13,555 bases of DNA, taken from assembly GCA_937944175.1 (NCBI GenBank), contig CALDZW010000134.1, positions 1 through 13,555 on the forward strand, read 5' to 3'. The notes beneath the pieces are model-generated. The model saw only the letters and a list, made by a program, of their open reading frames with translations. It made no database searches and was not told the origin of the DNA. The DNA comes from an uncultured Candidatus Altimarinota bacterium (GTDB lineage: Bacteria; Patescibacteriota; Gracilibacteria; BD1-5; UBA6164). Positions 1 through 8,759 of the stretch are shown in pieces. Position numbers and translations under genes: made by a program. Position 1 is the stretch's first letter. Each line of letters begins with the position of its first letter.

Positions 1-1
1 C

Positions 2-1195
2 TTAGATAAGCTAGCTGATAAGAAGTATTCTGATTTATTGCTGCAACAAGAACAGAAACTAAAATCTGAACAAGAAAAACAGAAGCGTATTTTTGATAAG
101 CAGTTGGAAGAGAAAACAGAAGAAATGAGGGAAAAGGCAAAGAAGTTTGCAGAAGAACAGGCGGATAAGGAGAGAAAGAAGGTTGACCTTGAAATGAAAG
201 ATATGCAAGAGCAACTAAAAATTGCAGAACAAGAAAAGCAAAATTCAAAAAAGTTAGAACTTGAAATGCTTAAAAAATCAAGAGAATTAGAAGATAAGGA
301 GAAAAATTTTGAACTGGAAATGGAGAAAAAACTATGAGATGAGAGAAAGAAAATAGAAGAAAATGTTACAAAAGGTTTAGAAGAAAGATCTCAAAAAGAG
401 CTAGATGAAAAGATGAAAACTATTCAAGAAGAAAACAGAAAAAAAGAACTGGAAATGCTCAAGCAGCAAGAACAGATGAAAAAGACAATTGATGATCTTA
501 AAAGAAAGTCAGAGCAGGGGAGTCAGCAGATTCAATGAGATATTCAAGAAGATGACTTGAAACAATCATTAGAATCAGCTTTTGCAATCGATCAAATAGC
601 AGATGTTCCAACAGGGATTAAGTGAGCAGATTTGATTCAAACAGTTAACAATAATTTGGGACAACAGACAGGGATTATTGTTTGGGAATCTAAAAACACA
701 AAATCATGGCAAGATTCATGGGTGATGAAACTTAAAGATGATAAACTAAAAGTAGGAGGATCTATAGCTATTCTTGTAACTACTGTTCTTCCTAAGGGAA
801 TTGTAAACTTTGGAATGCTTGATGATATTATGGTCTGTACCCCTCAGTTTGCTATTCAGGTAGCTACTATTCTCAGAGAAAGGCTAGTATTAATTTACAA
901 GACTGAAAAATCTCTAGAATGAAAAGATGCCAAAATGGAGATGCTCTACAAATACCTATCAAGTGAAGAATTTGGTTCTAAAATGAATATGATGGTGGAT
1001 GTATTTTCTAATTTGAAAGCCTGAATTGATGCTGAACGCAGAGCTATGGAGCGTAATTGGAAGAAAAGAGAAAAAGATCTAGAACGTGCTACTTTTGCAG
1101 TAACGGGGATGTATGGAGAACTAGAAAGTCTCATGTGACAGGAACTTCCTTGATGAGAAAAACTCATGCTTGAAGATTGAGATGAAGAAGAGTAG
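2..1195 (+). CDS. DUF2130-family coiled-coil protein (5' end missing), PD-(D/E)XK-like core
   Basis: This is the C-terminal 397 residues of a protein that starts before the window. Residues 1-190 are a charged, Lys/Glu/Gln-rich coiled coil with almost no helix breakers. From about 195 to the end the sequence matches the DUF2130 family as I know it: GADLIQTV, then IVWESKNTK, VLPKGI, a segment around KMEMLYKYLSS, and RAMERNWKKREK. Asp210, Glu229 and Lys231 have the D...E-x-K spacing of PD-(D/E)XK nucleases, so a nucleic-acid role is possible but inferred. It reads through several TGA codons as Gly, including Gly208 in the conserved GAD motif, and ends in TAG, the only TAG stop among the genes here. 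A lipoprotein-type Tpx gene follows after 24 bases. The family assignment is firm. The biochemical function is unknown. Confidence 0.88.
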
Positions 1196-1219
1196 AAAAA
1201 TATTTTATAAAAAAAAAAG

Positions 1220-1888
1220 ATGAAAACAATAATACTATTAACAATAAGTTTATTACTACTTATAAGCTGTAATAACAATTCTCAGCATTCAGTTGAAGAA
1301 GAAGAAACACTTCCTCTTGGGATGGAATTTACTATTCCTGAATCAGTAACTGAGGTTTCAAATTCTTGAGCAATTACTGTAAATGGAGAAGAAAAGAAGC
1401 TTTCATGAAAAAAACTAGAAGTGTGAGATATTCTAATAGATGTACCACTTGATGCTAAAGCCGACTATTTTGATAAGGTGTGAGTAGGGATGCTAGGTGA
1501 TTTTAAATGATATAAGCTTGTTGAAACAGTCCCTTCTTTGGATACACCAGTGTGTACTATGCAGACAAAGCAATTAGAATTTGCTGCAAAAGAATTCCCA
1601 AATGTTGATTTCGTAGTTATTTCTAATGATACCCCTTTTGCTTTGCAGAGATTTTGTGCTGCTAATAGTATTAATAATTTGCAGGTATTTAGTGATGCTC
1701 GTACAAGAGAGTTTTGAAAACAAAATTGATTATTCTTAGAAGATTATTGATTGCTGACTCGTGCCATAATGATTGTTGATGAAGAAAACAAGATAGAATA
1801 TATTGAATATGCTAATGAGGTGACTTCTGAGCTTGATTTAATGAATGCACTAGCTTTTTTACAAAAGACTGTACAACCAGAAGAATAA
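1220..1888 (+). CDS. tpx: Thiol peroxidase (Tpx family) with lipoprotein signal
   Basis: This 222-residue atypical 2-Cys peroxiredoxin reduces peroxides. The Tpx core runs from about residue 48 to 216. It has the peroxidatic site SLDTPVC (Thr109, Cys112), the resolving Cys146 in RFCAAN, and SDARTREFGKQNG, which matches the family's SDxRxxxFG stretch with TGA as Gly. Typical Tpx proteins have about 165 residues and are soluble. This one has an N-terminal extension: a hydrophobic helix ending in LLISC (Cys17), a good lipobox, then an Asn/Glu-rich linker. It is therefore predicted to be anchored on the outer face of the cytoplasmic membrane. The ATG gives a complete signal peptide, which supports this start. 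A quinone reductase gene lies 39 bases downstream, consistent with a redox-stress cluster. The enzyme call is strong. The anchoring is inferred from the lipobox. Confidence 0.93.
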
Positions 1889-1927
1889 TCACTCCTAAAA
1901 TATATTTTATTTATAACTACTGATATT

Positions 1928-2494
1928 ATGAAAACACTAATAATTATAGCGAATCCGAGTAAAACAAGTTTTACTCATGCATTGGCTGAATCATATCAAA
2001 AGAATTGTGGAAATGAATGTAAGGTAGTAGATTTGTATGATGAAACACAAGAATATCTCAGGTATGAGAGTAAGGAGCAGCTTATTATGTCAAAACACCC
2101 AGGTGAAAATCTAAGAAATCTAAATCAAGAAAAGATTGCCTGGGCAGATGAACTCGTATTTTTCTTTCCAGTATGGTGGGGGAGTATGCCAGCTATTTTA
2201 AAAAATTATTTTGATACAAACTTCTCTTCAGGTTTTGCATTCAAATTTATTGAAGGAAAAAACATGCCAAATAAACTCCTTACTTGAAAAACTGCAAAAG
2301 TTTACTGCTTGTGTGATGGTCCATGATTTATTCTCAAGATTCCTTTTATTCTAGGAATTAATTTAAAGTGGTATATAACACGTGCAATTCTTGGGTTTTG
2401 TGGAATCAAAACAACTGATTTTCAACTATTTAATAGTATAAAAGATTCATCAGATGAAAAACGAGAAGAAATACTTGGTAGTATGTGAAAATAA
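1928..2494 (+). CDS. Flavodoxin-fold NAD(P)H dehydrogenase (quinone)
   Basis: This 188-residue protein belongs to the NQO1/MdaB/KefF-like flavodoxin-2 family, FMN or FAD enzymes that reduce quinones by two electrons from NAD(P)H. It opens with a beta strand and phosphate-binding loop (TLIIIANPSKTSFTHAL, residues 3-19). It continues with the family's signature FFFPVWWGSMPAILKNYFD (78-96), followed by SSGFAF, which contacts the flavin in relatives. A TGA-encoded Gly at 120 (LTGKTAKV) joins the N-terminal half to the rest. Without recoding the protein would be cut at residue 119. A TATAAC box lies 10 bases before the ATG, close enough to suggest its own short-leader transcript. The gene shares one base with the MFS transporter gene that follows (TAATG), so those two are very likely co-transcribed. 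The substrate cannot be told from the sequence. Confidence 0.87.
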
Positions 2495-3696
2495 TGGATT
2501 TTTCTAAGAAAATTGCAAAAGAGTCAATAAGACTTCTTGTAGCAACTATGTTGTATAAATGAGCACGAGGGGTTTTTATGGTGTTTGTTAATATCCATTT
2601 ATGGAAAGAAACTTGAGACCTCCAACTCCTTGCAGGATTTAATATTACTCTAGTGATTGCTCAAATAATTTGATTTGTGTGAGTCGCTAGGATAGTAAAA
2701 GCATGATTTAGAAAAATAATCGATCGTGTAGTTTTTTTGTGAACTAGTATCTTATATGGAGCTATGATATTAATAGATTGAGCTATTATTGATCATATAT
2801 ATCTTATTAGTGCGATAATGTGACTTTTCGTTTGAATTTATTATGCTAATTATAATATTAATCAGTTTGAACTAACAAATTTCTGAAACAGAGGAAATTT
2901 TGAATGAACAAAAAAAGCATTAAAGGTGACTGGTAAGATTCTCTTTCCTGCTATTATATGAATGATAGTATGATTTTATGATATTGAGAGAGCTTTGTAT
3001 TTCTGAATTTTTCTTTTAGCAGTTTCATTTTTCATATGAGATGTGAATATTCAACCTACCATTTGAAAAACAAAATTTAGAAAATTTATAAAAAAAGTGA
3101 AAAATGAAAAAAAAGTACTCTATGCTCTCCTAGCTTCATTTTTCTTTACTATAGCATTTTCTACTCCTCTTCTAGAAATTCTCCTTCCCCTCTTGATTTA
3201 TGCTGAAACTCAAAGTGATATTCAGCTAGGTTTTTCTCTTTCAGGTCTTTCCATTTGAAGCATTGCACTTATGTATATTTTTGGGAAGTTCATTAATTAC
3301 CACCACTATGCTACATCGCTAAAAGTATTTTGTTGATGTTTTATAATATCAGTGCTTGGTCTTCTGTTTACATCTCAGTACTCATTAATTTTGGCTTTTT
3401 CAGCTCTTATTACTGCTTCCCTGACACTATACTCAATTCCCTATTCAGTGATTACTACTAATTCCCTTCATTCAATAAAGAATTATGAAAAATACACAGT
3501 TGAATTTAATACATTCAAAGAAATAGCTCAAGTAGCATGATGGATTGTTTCATTTACTACAATGTATCTTGCCACAGATCTTACAAAACAATGAATAGGA
3601 GTTATATTTTTTACTATGATTGTTATGTCATTGATTACAACAATTTTCCTTATAAATGTAAAAATGTCTCATATTGATAATTCAGAAAAATCATAA
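2494..3696 (+). CDS. MFS-type transporter, about 12 membrane helices
   Basis: This 400-residue integral membrane protein has roughly twelve hydrophobic segments, in two halves separated by a basic cytoplasmic loop (KTKFRKFIKKVKNEKK, about 192-207). The loop between helices 2 and 3 (VARIVKAGFRKIIDR, 64-78) is a degenerate version of the MFS motif A. Many glycines inside the helices are TGA-encoded, so the standard code shatters this gene completely. The start ATG overlaps the stop of the upstream quinone reductase by one base, which fixes the start and implies translational coupling. Export or uptake of a small molecule is likely. The substrate is unknown, and the link with the reductase suggests, but does not show, a toxic or redox-active compound. 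The fold is assigned with fair confidence from topology rather than close similarity. Confidence 0.78.
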
Positions 3697-3722
3697 ATAT
3701 GCCTACTGCTCTTAACTAAATG

Positions 3723-3758
3723 TACAGTAAAGTTCTGTATCTATTTTATACAGTAAAG
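3723..3758. repeat. Short direct repeat and hairpin between convergent genes
   Basis: TACAGTAAAG occurs at 3723-3732 and again at 3749-3758. Inside this stretch CTGTAT (3735-3740) can pair with ATACAG (3748-3753) across a 7-base loop. The site lies in the 64-base gap between the ends of the MFS and hydrolase genes. A weak bidirectional terminator is possible, but the 6-bp stem has few G-C pairs and no following U-tract, so this is tentative. Confidence 0.3.
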
Positions 3759-3760
3759 AC

Positions 3761-4735
3761 TTAAGAATTTTTATTCACAAAAGTATATACCATCTGGGCA
3801 AAATTTTCATACTGGTCTTGATACACAAAATGTCCACTGTTTTCAAAAATTTCTAGTTCACTGTTTGGTATTTTTTTATGTATCGTATTTGCATCATCTG
3901 AGAATATAATCGCATCATACTTTCACCAAAATACTTTTGTAGGAATTGTTATTTCACTAAGCATAGTATTAATAGCTGGGAGATCTTTTTCATATTTCTG
4001 AAACCATTTCATAGTATTTCTCACCTTTCATTTATATGATTCCTTAAAATCAGAGATTTCATACTTATTTGGAACATATTTGATATTACAAAGATTATTT
4101 CCTGATTCAATGAGTGCTCAACTTCATGCAATTACAAACATATTTCTCCAAAAAGCAGACTGAGTCATTTTTTTAATAATACTTGAATTTGATCCAGGAA
4201 GAATAGCAGGTCCATCACCAATCATAAGGGATTGGACATCATTTTTATGACTACTCACATAGCTGATTGCAGTTGGCATGGCTACATCAGGAGCCACAAT
4301 ATGAGGATTTTTTACATTAAAGTGTTGTAAAAATGAGTGTAAAAAATCTCCTTGAAAATCAAATGACATGAATTCCACACTTGTTTCACTTCTACCAAAA
4401 CCAGGCATATCATAAGCATATATGTTGAAGTCTGATTTTAAGATCTCCCAAATAGGTGAGTAAGAAAGAATGCTATGTGGAAAAGTTGATAATAAAATAA
4501 TAGTAGGGTTAGTCGTACCTAAAATTGATTTTGCAATTCTGATTTTTACACCTTCTATATTAACATATTCAAGTGGCATTTCATGCGGTTGATCAAAAGT
4601 AGGTACTTGAGGATCATAGTTATTTTCTTTTCTTAGTTGTTTTAATCAAGGTATTTCAGGTGTAATGAGACTTACAAATCAAGCATTGAGCTTATCATAG
4701 AGATTAATTTTTGTGAGTGTATTTTGGGAGCTCAT
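3761..4735 (-). CDS. Alpha/beta hydrolase with Asp nucleophile (dehalogenase/epoxide-hydrolase-like)
   Basis: This 324-residue alpha/beta hydrolase has an oxyanion-loop region LLSTFPHSILSYSPIW (81-96), the strand and turn YDMPGFGRSE (108-117) and a nucleophile elbow VAPDVAMPTA (147-156). The nucleophile is therefore Asp150 rather than the usual Ser, as in haloalkane dehalogenases and epoxide hydrolases. The rest of the triad is probably Asp274 (WGKYDAI) and His302 (NSGHFVYQD). Substrate is unknown. Ester, halide or epoxide hydrolysis are the family options. The start at 4735 adds 52 residues before the internal Met at 4579 and leaves an 18-base gap from the hchA stop, so the two genes form one operon. 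This makes it a likely target of the HxlR regulator upstream. The fold is secure. The reaction is inferred from the elbow only. Confidence 0.88.
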
Positions 4736-4753
4736 AATTTTTTATTAATAATA

Positions 4754-5611
4754 TTATTTAGGCATTGAATGCAATAAAGTAGTCGCTGCTAGTTTTCCAA
4801 GTTCATTAGAAGCCTGAGGACTTGCTCCTGTAATCAGCTTTCTATCAAGGCAGACTGTCTTATCTGCTTTAGAATTAATAATGTTTGCTCAAAGACTTTG
4901 TAATTTTTCACTCAGACCAAAAGGCATTTTCCCTGGGAGGTATCATATAAGTGGCGTAAAGTTATCTACAGAGTCTGGAAATACTGCCATATCATATCAA
5001 TCATATAAAAAACTTTGATTATCTAATGTAGTAGATAAAAAACATGAAGGACCATGACAAAGACTGATAGTAAATAGATCATTTTTGTGTGCCCAATTAA
5101 GAATTTTTGATACATTTTTATCTTCAGGAATTCCAAGTATTGACCCATGTCATCAAGGGACAAAAACAGCTATATATTCTTCTGTATTACCCAGGGAATT
5201 ATCTATAAAATCTTGCAAACTTTTTGGTTGTTCAAAGTTTGTTTTATATTCATTGTAAATATTATTCACATGTTCATCTTCTTTTGGAAATGCCCACATT
5301 TCAAATACCACTGGCTTTCCGGTTGGTGTAACTATTTCAAAATTAAATCAGGCATTTTGTAGATGAATCATTGGGAGAAGAGCTTCAACTGGATGATTAC
5401 CAGTAGAGAATTCTTTCCCATTCTTCATCTTCATGTTTTTTTCTTCTGTAAAAATAACTAGAATCTTTGATCTTTTTCCAGTATACTTTTCATAAACAAT
5501 ATGCTCAAAATCAGTTTTATTAGATGTTGCCAATTTTAGGGCAACTTTTGAAGGTTTGTATGAACCATCAGTTTCAATTTGTGGTGCAATTCAGAGAAAT
5601 TCTTTTATCAT
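4754..5611 (-). CDS. hchA: HchA/Hsp31 DJ-1-family glyoxalase III, chaperone/deglycase
   Basis: This 285-residue protein is close to E. coli HchA (Hsp31) over its whole length: SKILVIFTEEK, GKEFSTGNHPVEALLP (66-80), FEMWAFPKEDEHV, IAVFVPGGHGSILGIPE (138-153), NDLFTISLCHGPSCFL, and LDRKLITGASPQASNELGKLAA. The catalytic Cys185-His186 pair in LCHGP has E. coli numbering, and Asp213 and Glu76 match the expected partners. Both Gly residues of VPGGHG are TGA-encoded. The family converts methylglyoxal to lactate without a cofactor. Chaperone and protein-deglycase activities are also reported, the latter disputed. The protein is expected to be cytoplasmic. The ATG at 5611 fits the family's N-terminus. 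The gene is transcribed away from the HxlR gene with two shared palindromes between them, and it heads an operon with the downstream hydrolase. Confidence 0.94.
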
Positions 5612-5622
5612 AATCTAGAAAT

Positions 5623-5628
5623 ATTATA
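5623..5628 (-). promoter_or_regulatory. Candidate -10 box for hchA
   Basis: A perfect TATAAT reads on the minus strand 11 bases upstream of the hchA ATG. No clear -35 hexamer is seen at 17 bp. In a region this AT-rich a perfect match can arise by chance. If real, the leader would be only a few bases long. Confidence 0.35.
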
Positions 5629-5661
5629 ATTTATTATTATTATTTAAAAAAAAGCATATAA

Positions 5662-5682
5662 TTACTTGTAATATGCAAGTAA
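5662..5682. promoter_or_regulatory. HxlR operator palindrome 1
   Basis: This is a perfect inverted repeat, TTACTTG-N7-CAAGTAA, in the divergent hchA/HxlR promoter region. Its proximal end is 50 bases upstream of the hchA start. A second copy with identical arms and the same 7-base spacing lies 32 bp away centre to centre, about three helical turns, so dimers would bind on the same face. Winged-helix HxlR dimers recognise such palindromes. The arms contain the TACT/AGTA pair recalled from B. subtilis YodB-type sites, although the spacing differs. Confidence 0.8.
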
Positions 5683-5693
5683 ATAGTATATCT

Positions 5694-5714
5694 TTACTTG
5701 TGAAAAGCAAGTAA
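5694..5714. promoter_or_regulatory. HxlR operator palindrome 2
   Basis: This is the second copy of TTACTTG-N7-CAAGTAA. The arms are identical to the first and the spacer bases differ (TGAAAAG against TAATATG), so selection appears to act on the arms. It ends 36 bases before the HxlR start, where a bound repressor could block that gene's promoter and give autoregulation. Confidence 0.8.
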
Positions 5715-5750
5715 AATAGATTTTTTATTTAACTGTTATCTTTATTATAT

Positions 5751-6179
5751 ATGGGAGACAAATTTCGTTGTAATTGTCCAATAACTTCTGCTGTTGATAT
5801 TTTAGGTGATAAGTGGACTATTGTTATTATTAAACAAATGCTTCTTGAATGAATGAAAACCTTTAAAGATTTTTCACAAGATTGAGAGGGAATTGCATCA
5901 AATATTTTATCAGCAAGGCTGAAAAAATTAGAAGAGTATAAAATTATCACAAAAAATAAATCATCAGAGAATAAAAAAACAAATATTTATAAACTAAGTG
6001 AAAAGGGAATTGGACTGATTCCAACAATATTAGAAATGGTTCTATGGAGTGATCAGTATATGAGAGAATTTCATGCTGATATGAATGTTGATTCAAGAAT
6101 TGAGGAAAGTAAGAAAGATAAAAAAGCCTTTATTGAGAAGATAGAAGAGGATTATTTTATAAGCTTTGAAAAAAATTAA
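5751..6179 (+). CDS. HxlR-family winged-helix transcriptional regulator
   Basis: This 142-residue protein is an HxlR/MarR-like dimeric DNA-binding regulator. The family signature CPITSAVDILGDKWTIVII (9-27) is followed by the helix-turn-helix (FKDFSQDGEGIASNILSARLKKLEEYKII, about 38-66) and the wing (NKKTNIYKLSEKG, 74-86). Two cysteines, Cys7 and Cys9, sit just before the first helix. In redox-sensing members such as YodB and HypR an N-terminal Cys in this position senses quinones, aldehydes or disulfide stress, so a thiol switch is plausible here. The gene is divergent from hchA, with two TTACTTG palindromes between them, and it probably represses both itself and the hchA-hydrolase operon. 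The ATG sets the family-typical N-terminus. No Shine-Dalgarno sequence is visible. The C-terminal tail is long, acidic and Lys-rich. Confidence 0.92.
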
Positions 6180-6288
6180 AAATGTAAGCTATTTTCATAA
6201 CTAAAGTATTTTTCAAAATAGGATATTATTTTTTGTTGTAATCATATTTTTTTATAAACTACAAACAATACTCATAAAAAATTACATA

Positions 6289-7089
6289 ATGTCTTTTTTT
6301 AAACAACAGGTAGATATTAAACCAATCACTATTATTATATCTCTTTTTATATTTGATATTTATCTATATATTGTTTGAATTTCTGGAATATTTCTTGCAT
6401 TATATTTAGTATTCTCAATAGTTTCAAAATGATATATATCTGCATGGAATCATCATCATCAGCATGTAAATACATTTTCCCTCCCCATTCTAAATAGAGC
6501 AATAGAAATAATGTATGGCCTTCAAACTGGTGCAGTATGATATTGATGGGTATTACATCATAATTTATGACACCATGCACATTATCAAGATCAGTCAAAA
6601 GATGAATCAGCATGGAAATCTCCTCAGTGAAAAAGGTATTGAGCATTTATGTACTCATGGATCATTTGAATTACAGCTTATTATAGAATGCTGAATGTTG
6701 CAAAGAAACATAAAAAAACAAGAAAATATTTTCTAAATATGTGTTTTATTCAAATTTTTATACTTTCAATTCTTATTGTTCTTCAGCCATTGCAAGGAAT
6801 AGTCTTATTTGTTATTCCTATGATAACAAGCCTGTTTCTTACAGCCTATGGGACATATGATCATCATAGCGGTCTAGAACAGGATGATCCATATAAATCT
6901 TCATATAATATAACAGTGCCACGGTATAATATTCTTACAGGAAACCTATGATATCATACGGCTCATCATATCAAACCCTCACTTCACTGGTCTAAGCTTC
7001 CAGCATTTCATGAAATTATAGCAGATAAAATAGAAAATAAGTATTACAAAAAATATACTATGTGGGGATATTCTCAAGGAGAATGATAA
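6289..7089 (+). CDS. Membrane fatty-acid desaturase, paralogue 1 of 3
   Basis: This 266-residue member of the membrane fatty-acid desaturase family (PF00487 type) is a di-iron enzyme that introduces a double bond, or in relatives a hydroxyl, into acyl chains. Its histidine clusters are NHHHQH (54-59), HHNLGHHAH (90-98), DHHSG (191-195) and YHTAHH (222-227). Hydrophobic segments lie at about 13-46 and 150-186. The family's QTG-WVLHHNLGHH, YQDQSKDESAWKSP and NLGYHTAHH blocks are intact. Several glycines are TGA-encoded, including the one at 6949-6951. The gene lies 109 bases after the HxlR gene on the same strand, so its own promoter is likely. Two further copies and a pseudouridine synthase follow at 21-27 base spacing. 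The acyl substrate, double-bond position and electron donor are unknown, and no ferredoxin or reductase is adjacent. Confidence 0.9.
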
Positions 7090-7116
7090 CTATCATTATT
7101 TTTCTAAATTATTACA

Positions 7117-7914
7117 ATGTTTTTTTTTAAATATACATCAGATATTATACCAGTATTTGTATTCATCTCTTTGTTTGTATTAGATGTTTATATGTATGTC
7201 ATATGACTTTCTTGAACATCACTTATTATCTATAGTATCTTTTCAATTATAACAAAAGGATTTATTGCTGCCTGGAATCATCATCATCAACATGTGCAGA
7301 CATTTTGTCTTCCAATTCTGAATAGATTGCTTGAGGTTATGTATTGATTTCAAACAGGAGTAGTATGATATGGCTGGGTATTACATCATAATCTTTGACA
7401 CCATGCTCACTATCAAGACCAGAAAAAAGATGAGTCAGCTTGGCAATCACCTAAATGAAAGAGATACCATCCTCTTATGTATACATGGGTAGTTTCTATT
7501 ACAGCTTATTATAGATCTTGGATTGTTGGAAGTAAGCATAAAAATATTCAAAAGTATTTTCTTTTTATGTGTTGTATTCAAGCAATCTTATTAGCTATTC
7601 TGATAATACTTCAACCTCTTCAATGAGTGATAATTTTCTTTCTTCCAATGATAACAAGCTTACTTGTAACTGTATATACTACCTATCACCATCATAGTTG
7701 ACTGGAAAGTGATGATCCTTATCAATCTTCATACAATATTATTGAGCCACGGTATAATTTTCTCACTGGAAATTTATGATATCATACAGCACATCATTTA
7801 AAGGGATCACTACATTGGTCAAAACTCCCAGAGTTTCATAAAACTATTGAGCACAAAATAGAGAAAAAATATTACAAAAAATATAACTTCCTTTGGTACT
7901 CACAAGAAAAGTAA
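7117..7914 (+). CDS. Membrane fatty-acid desaturase, paralogue 2 of 3
   Basis: This 265-residue tandem paralogue starts 27 bases after copy 1. It keeps all histidine clusters at the same positions (NHHHQH at 54-59, HHNLGHHAH at 90-98, HHHSG at 191-195, YHTAHH at 222-227). The rest of the membrane and loop sequence has diverged, most clearly in residues 5-48 and 140-180. In the third cluster Asp191 of copy 1 is replaced by His. Its TGA at 7699-7701 aligns with GGT at 6871-6873 in copy 1, and its GGC at 7372-7374 aligns with a TGA in copy 1, both supporting TGA as Gly. The start is ATG within a run of T, aligned with copy 1. The copies may act on different acyl chains or positions, but nothing in the sequence says which. 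Confidence 0.9.
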
Positions 7915-7940
7915 TAATTTATCATACTAATATAATACTT

Positions 7941-8738
7941 GTGTTTAAATATACAGCAGACATTATTCCTATATCTATTTTTACTACTCTTTTTTTTCTG
8001 GATATATATATGTATATTATATGATTGTCCTGAATAGGATTATTTTGTTATTGTATCTTTTCAATCATTTCAAAAGGCTATATTTCTCCATGGAACCATC
8101 ACCATCAACATGTCCAGACTTTTTCAGTACCAATTATGAATAGATTGCTTGAAGTTATGTACTCACTTCAAACAGGGATAACTGGGTATGGGTGGGTTTT
8201 ACATCACAACCTGTGACATCACCCTCACTATCAAGACCAAACAAAAGATGAGTCAGCTTGGAAATCTCCTAAATGAAAGAGATATAATCCACTTGAATAT
8301 ACAGGGGTAGTTTCGCTTACATCAGCATATAGAAGCTGGATTGTATGAAACAAGCACAAAAAGATACAAAGATATTTTTTATACATGATGATTATACAAG
8401 CATTTATAGTCATAAGCCTTATTATTTTTCAGCCTCTACAAGGTATAGTACTTTTTTTAGTTCCTATGATTACGAGTGTATTAATAACTATATACTTGAC
8501 CTACCATCATCATAGCTGACTGGAAAGTGATGACCCATATAAATCTTCATATAATATTACTCAATGATGGTATAATCTGCTTACAGGAAATCTTGGATAT
8601 CATACTGCTCATCATCTTAAAGGCTCACTTCATTGGTCTAAACTTCCAGAATTTCATAAAACTATACAACATAAGATAGATGCAAAATATTATAGAAAAA
8701 CTAACTTTTTTTGGTATTCTCCAGAGAAAAAAACATAA
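7941..8738 (+). CDS. Membrane fatty-acid desaturase, paralogue 3 of 3 (GTG start)
   Basis: This 265-residue paralogue begins 26 bases after copy 2. The start is GTG at 7941. The following FKYTADIIP aligns with FKYTSDIIP of copy 2 and no in-frame ATG lies nearby upstream, so GTG is preferred. All histidine clusters are present (NHHHQH, HHNLGHHPH, HHHSG, YHTAHH). Residues before the last cluster differ (ITQGWYNLLTGNLGYH against PRYN in the other two copies). It uses GGG at 8184-8186 and GGA at 8595-8597 where copies 1 and 2 use TGA. A TATAAT stretch 4 bases before the GTG is too close to be its promoter, so transcription from copy 1 is likely. This copy looks closest to copy 2 by eye, suggesting stepwise duplication. 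Confidence 0.89.
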
Positions 8739-8759
8739 ACTCTTTTTCTTACTGATACT

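Noticed and set aside
946..1278. Minus-strand open frame of 110 codons
   Set aside because: It lies opposite the DUF2130 and Tpx coding regions and looks like low-complexity antisense.
3697..3760. Strong intrinsic terminator between convergent genes
   Set aside because: The only hairpin has a 6-bp AT-rich stem and no U-tract, so it is listed only as a weak repeat/hairpin.
6347..6646. Minus-strand open frame of 99 codons
   Set aside because: It is the antisense of the first desaturase, whose histidine clusters are unmistakable.
6289..8738. The three repeated segments as a mobile element or CRISPR-like repeat
   Set aside because: Each repeat unit is a complete diverged gene. There are no terminal inverted repeats, transposase or short regular repeats.
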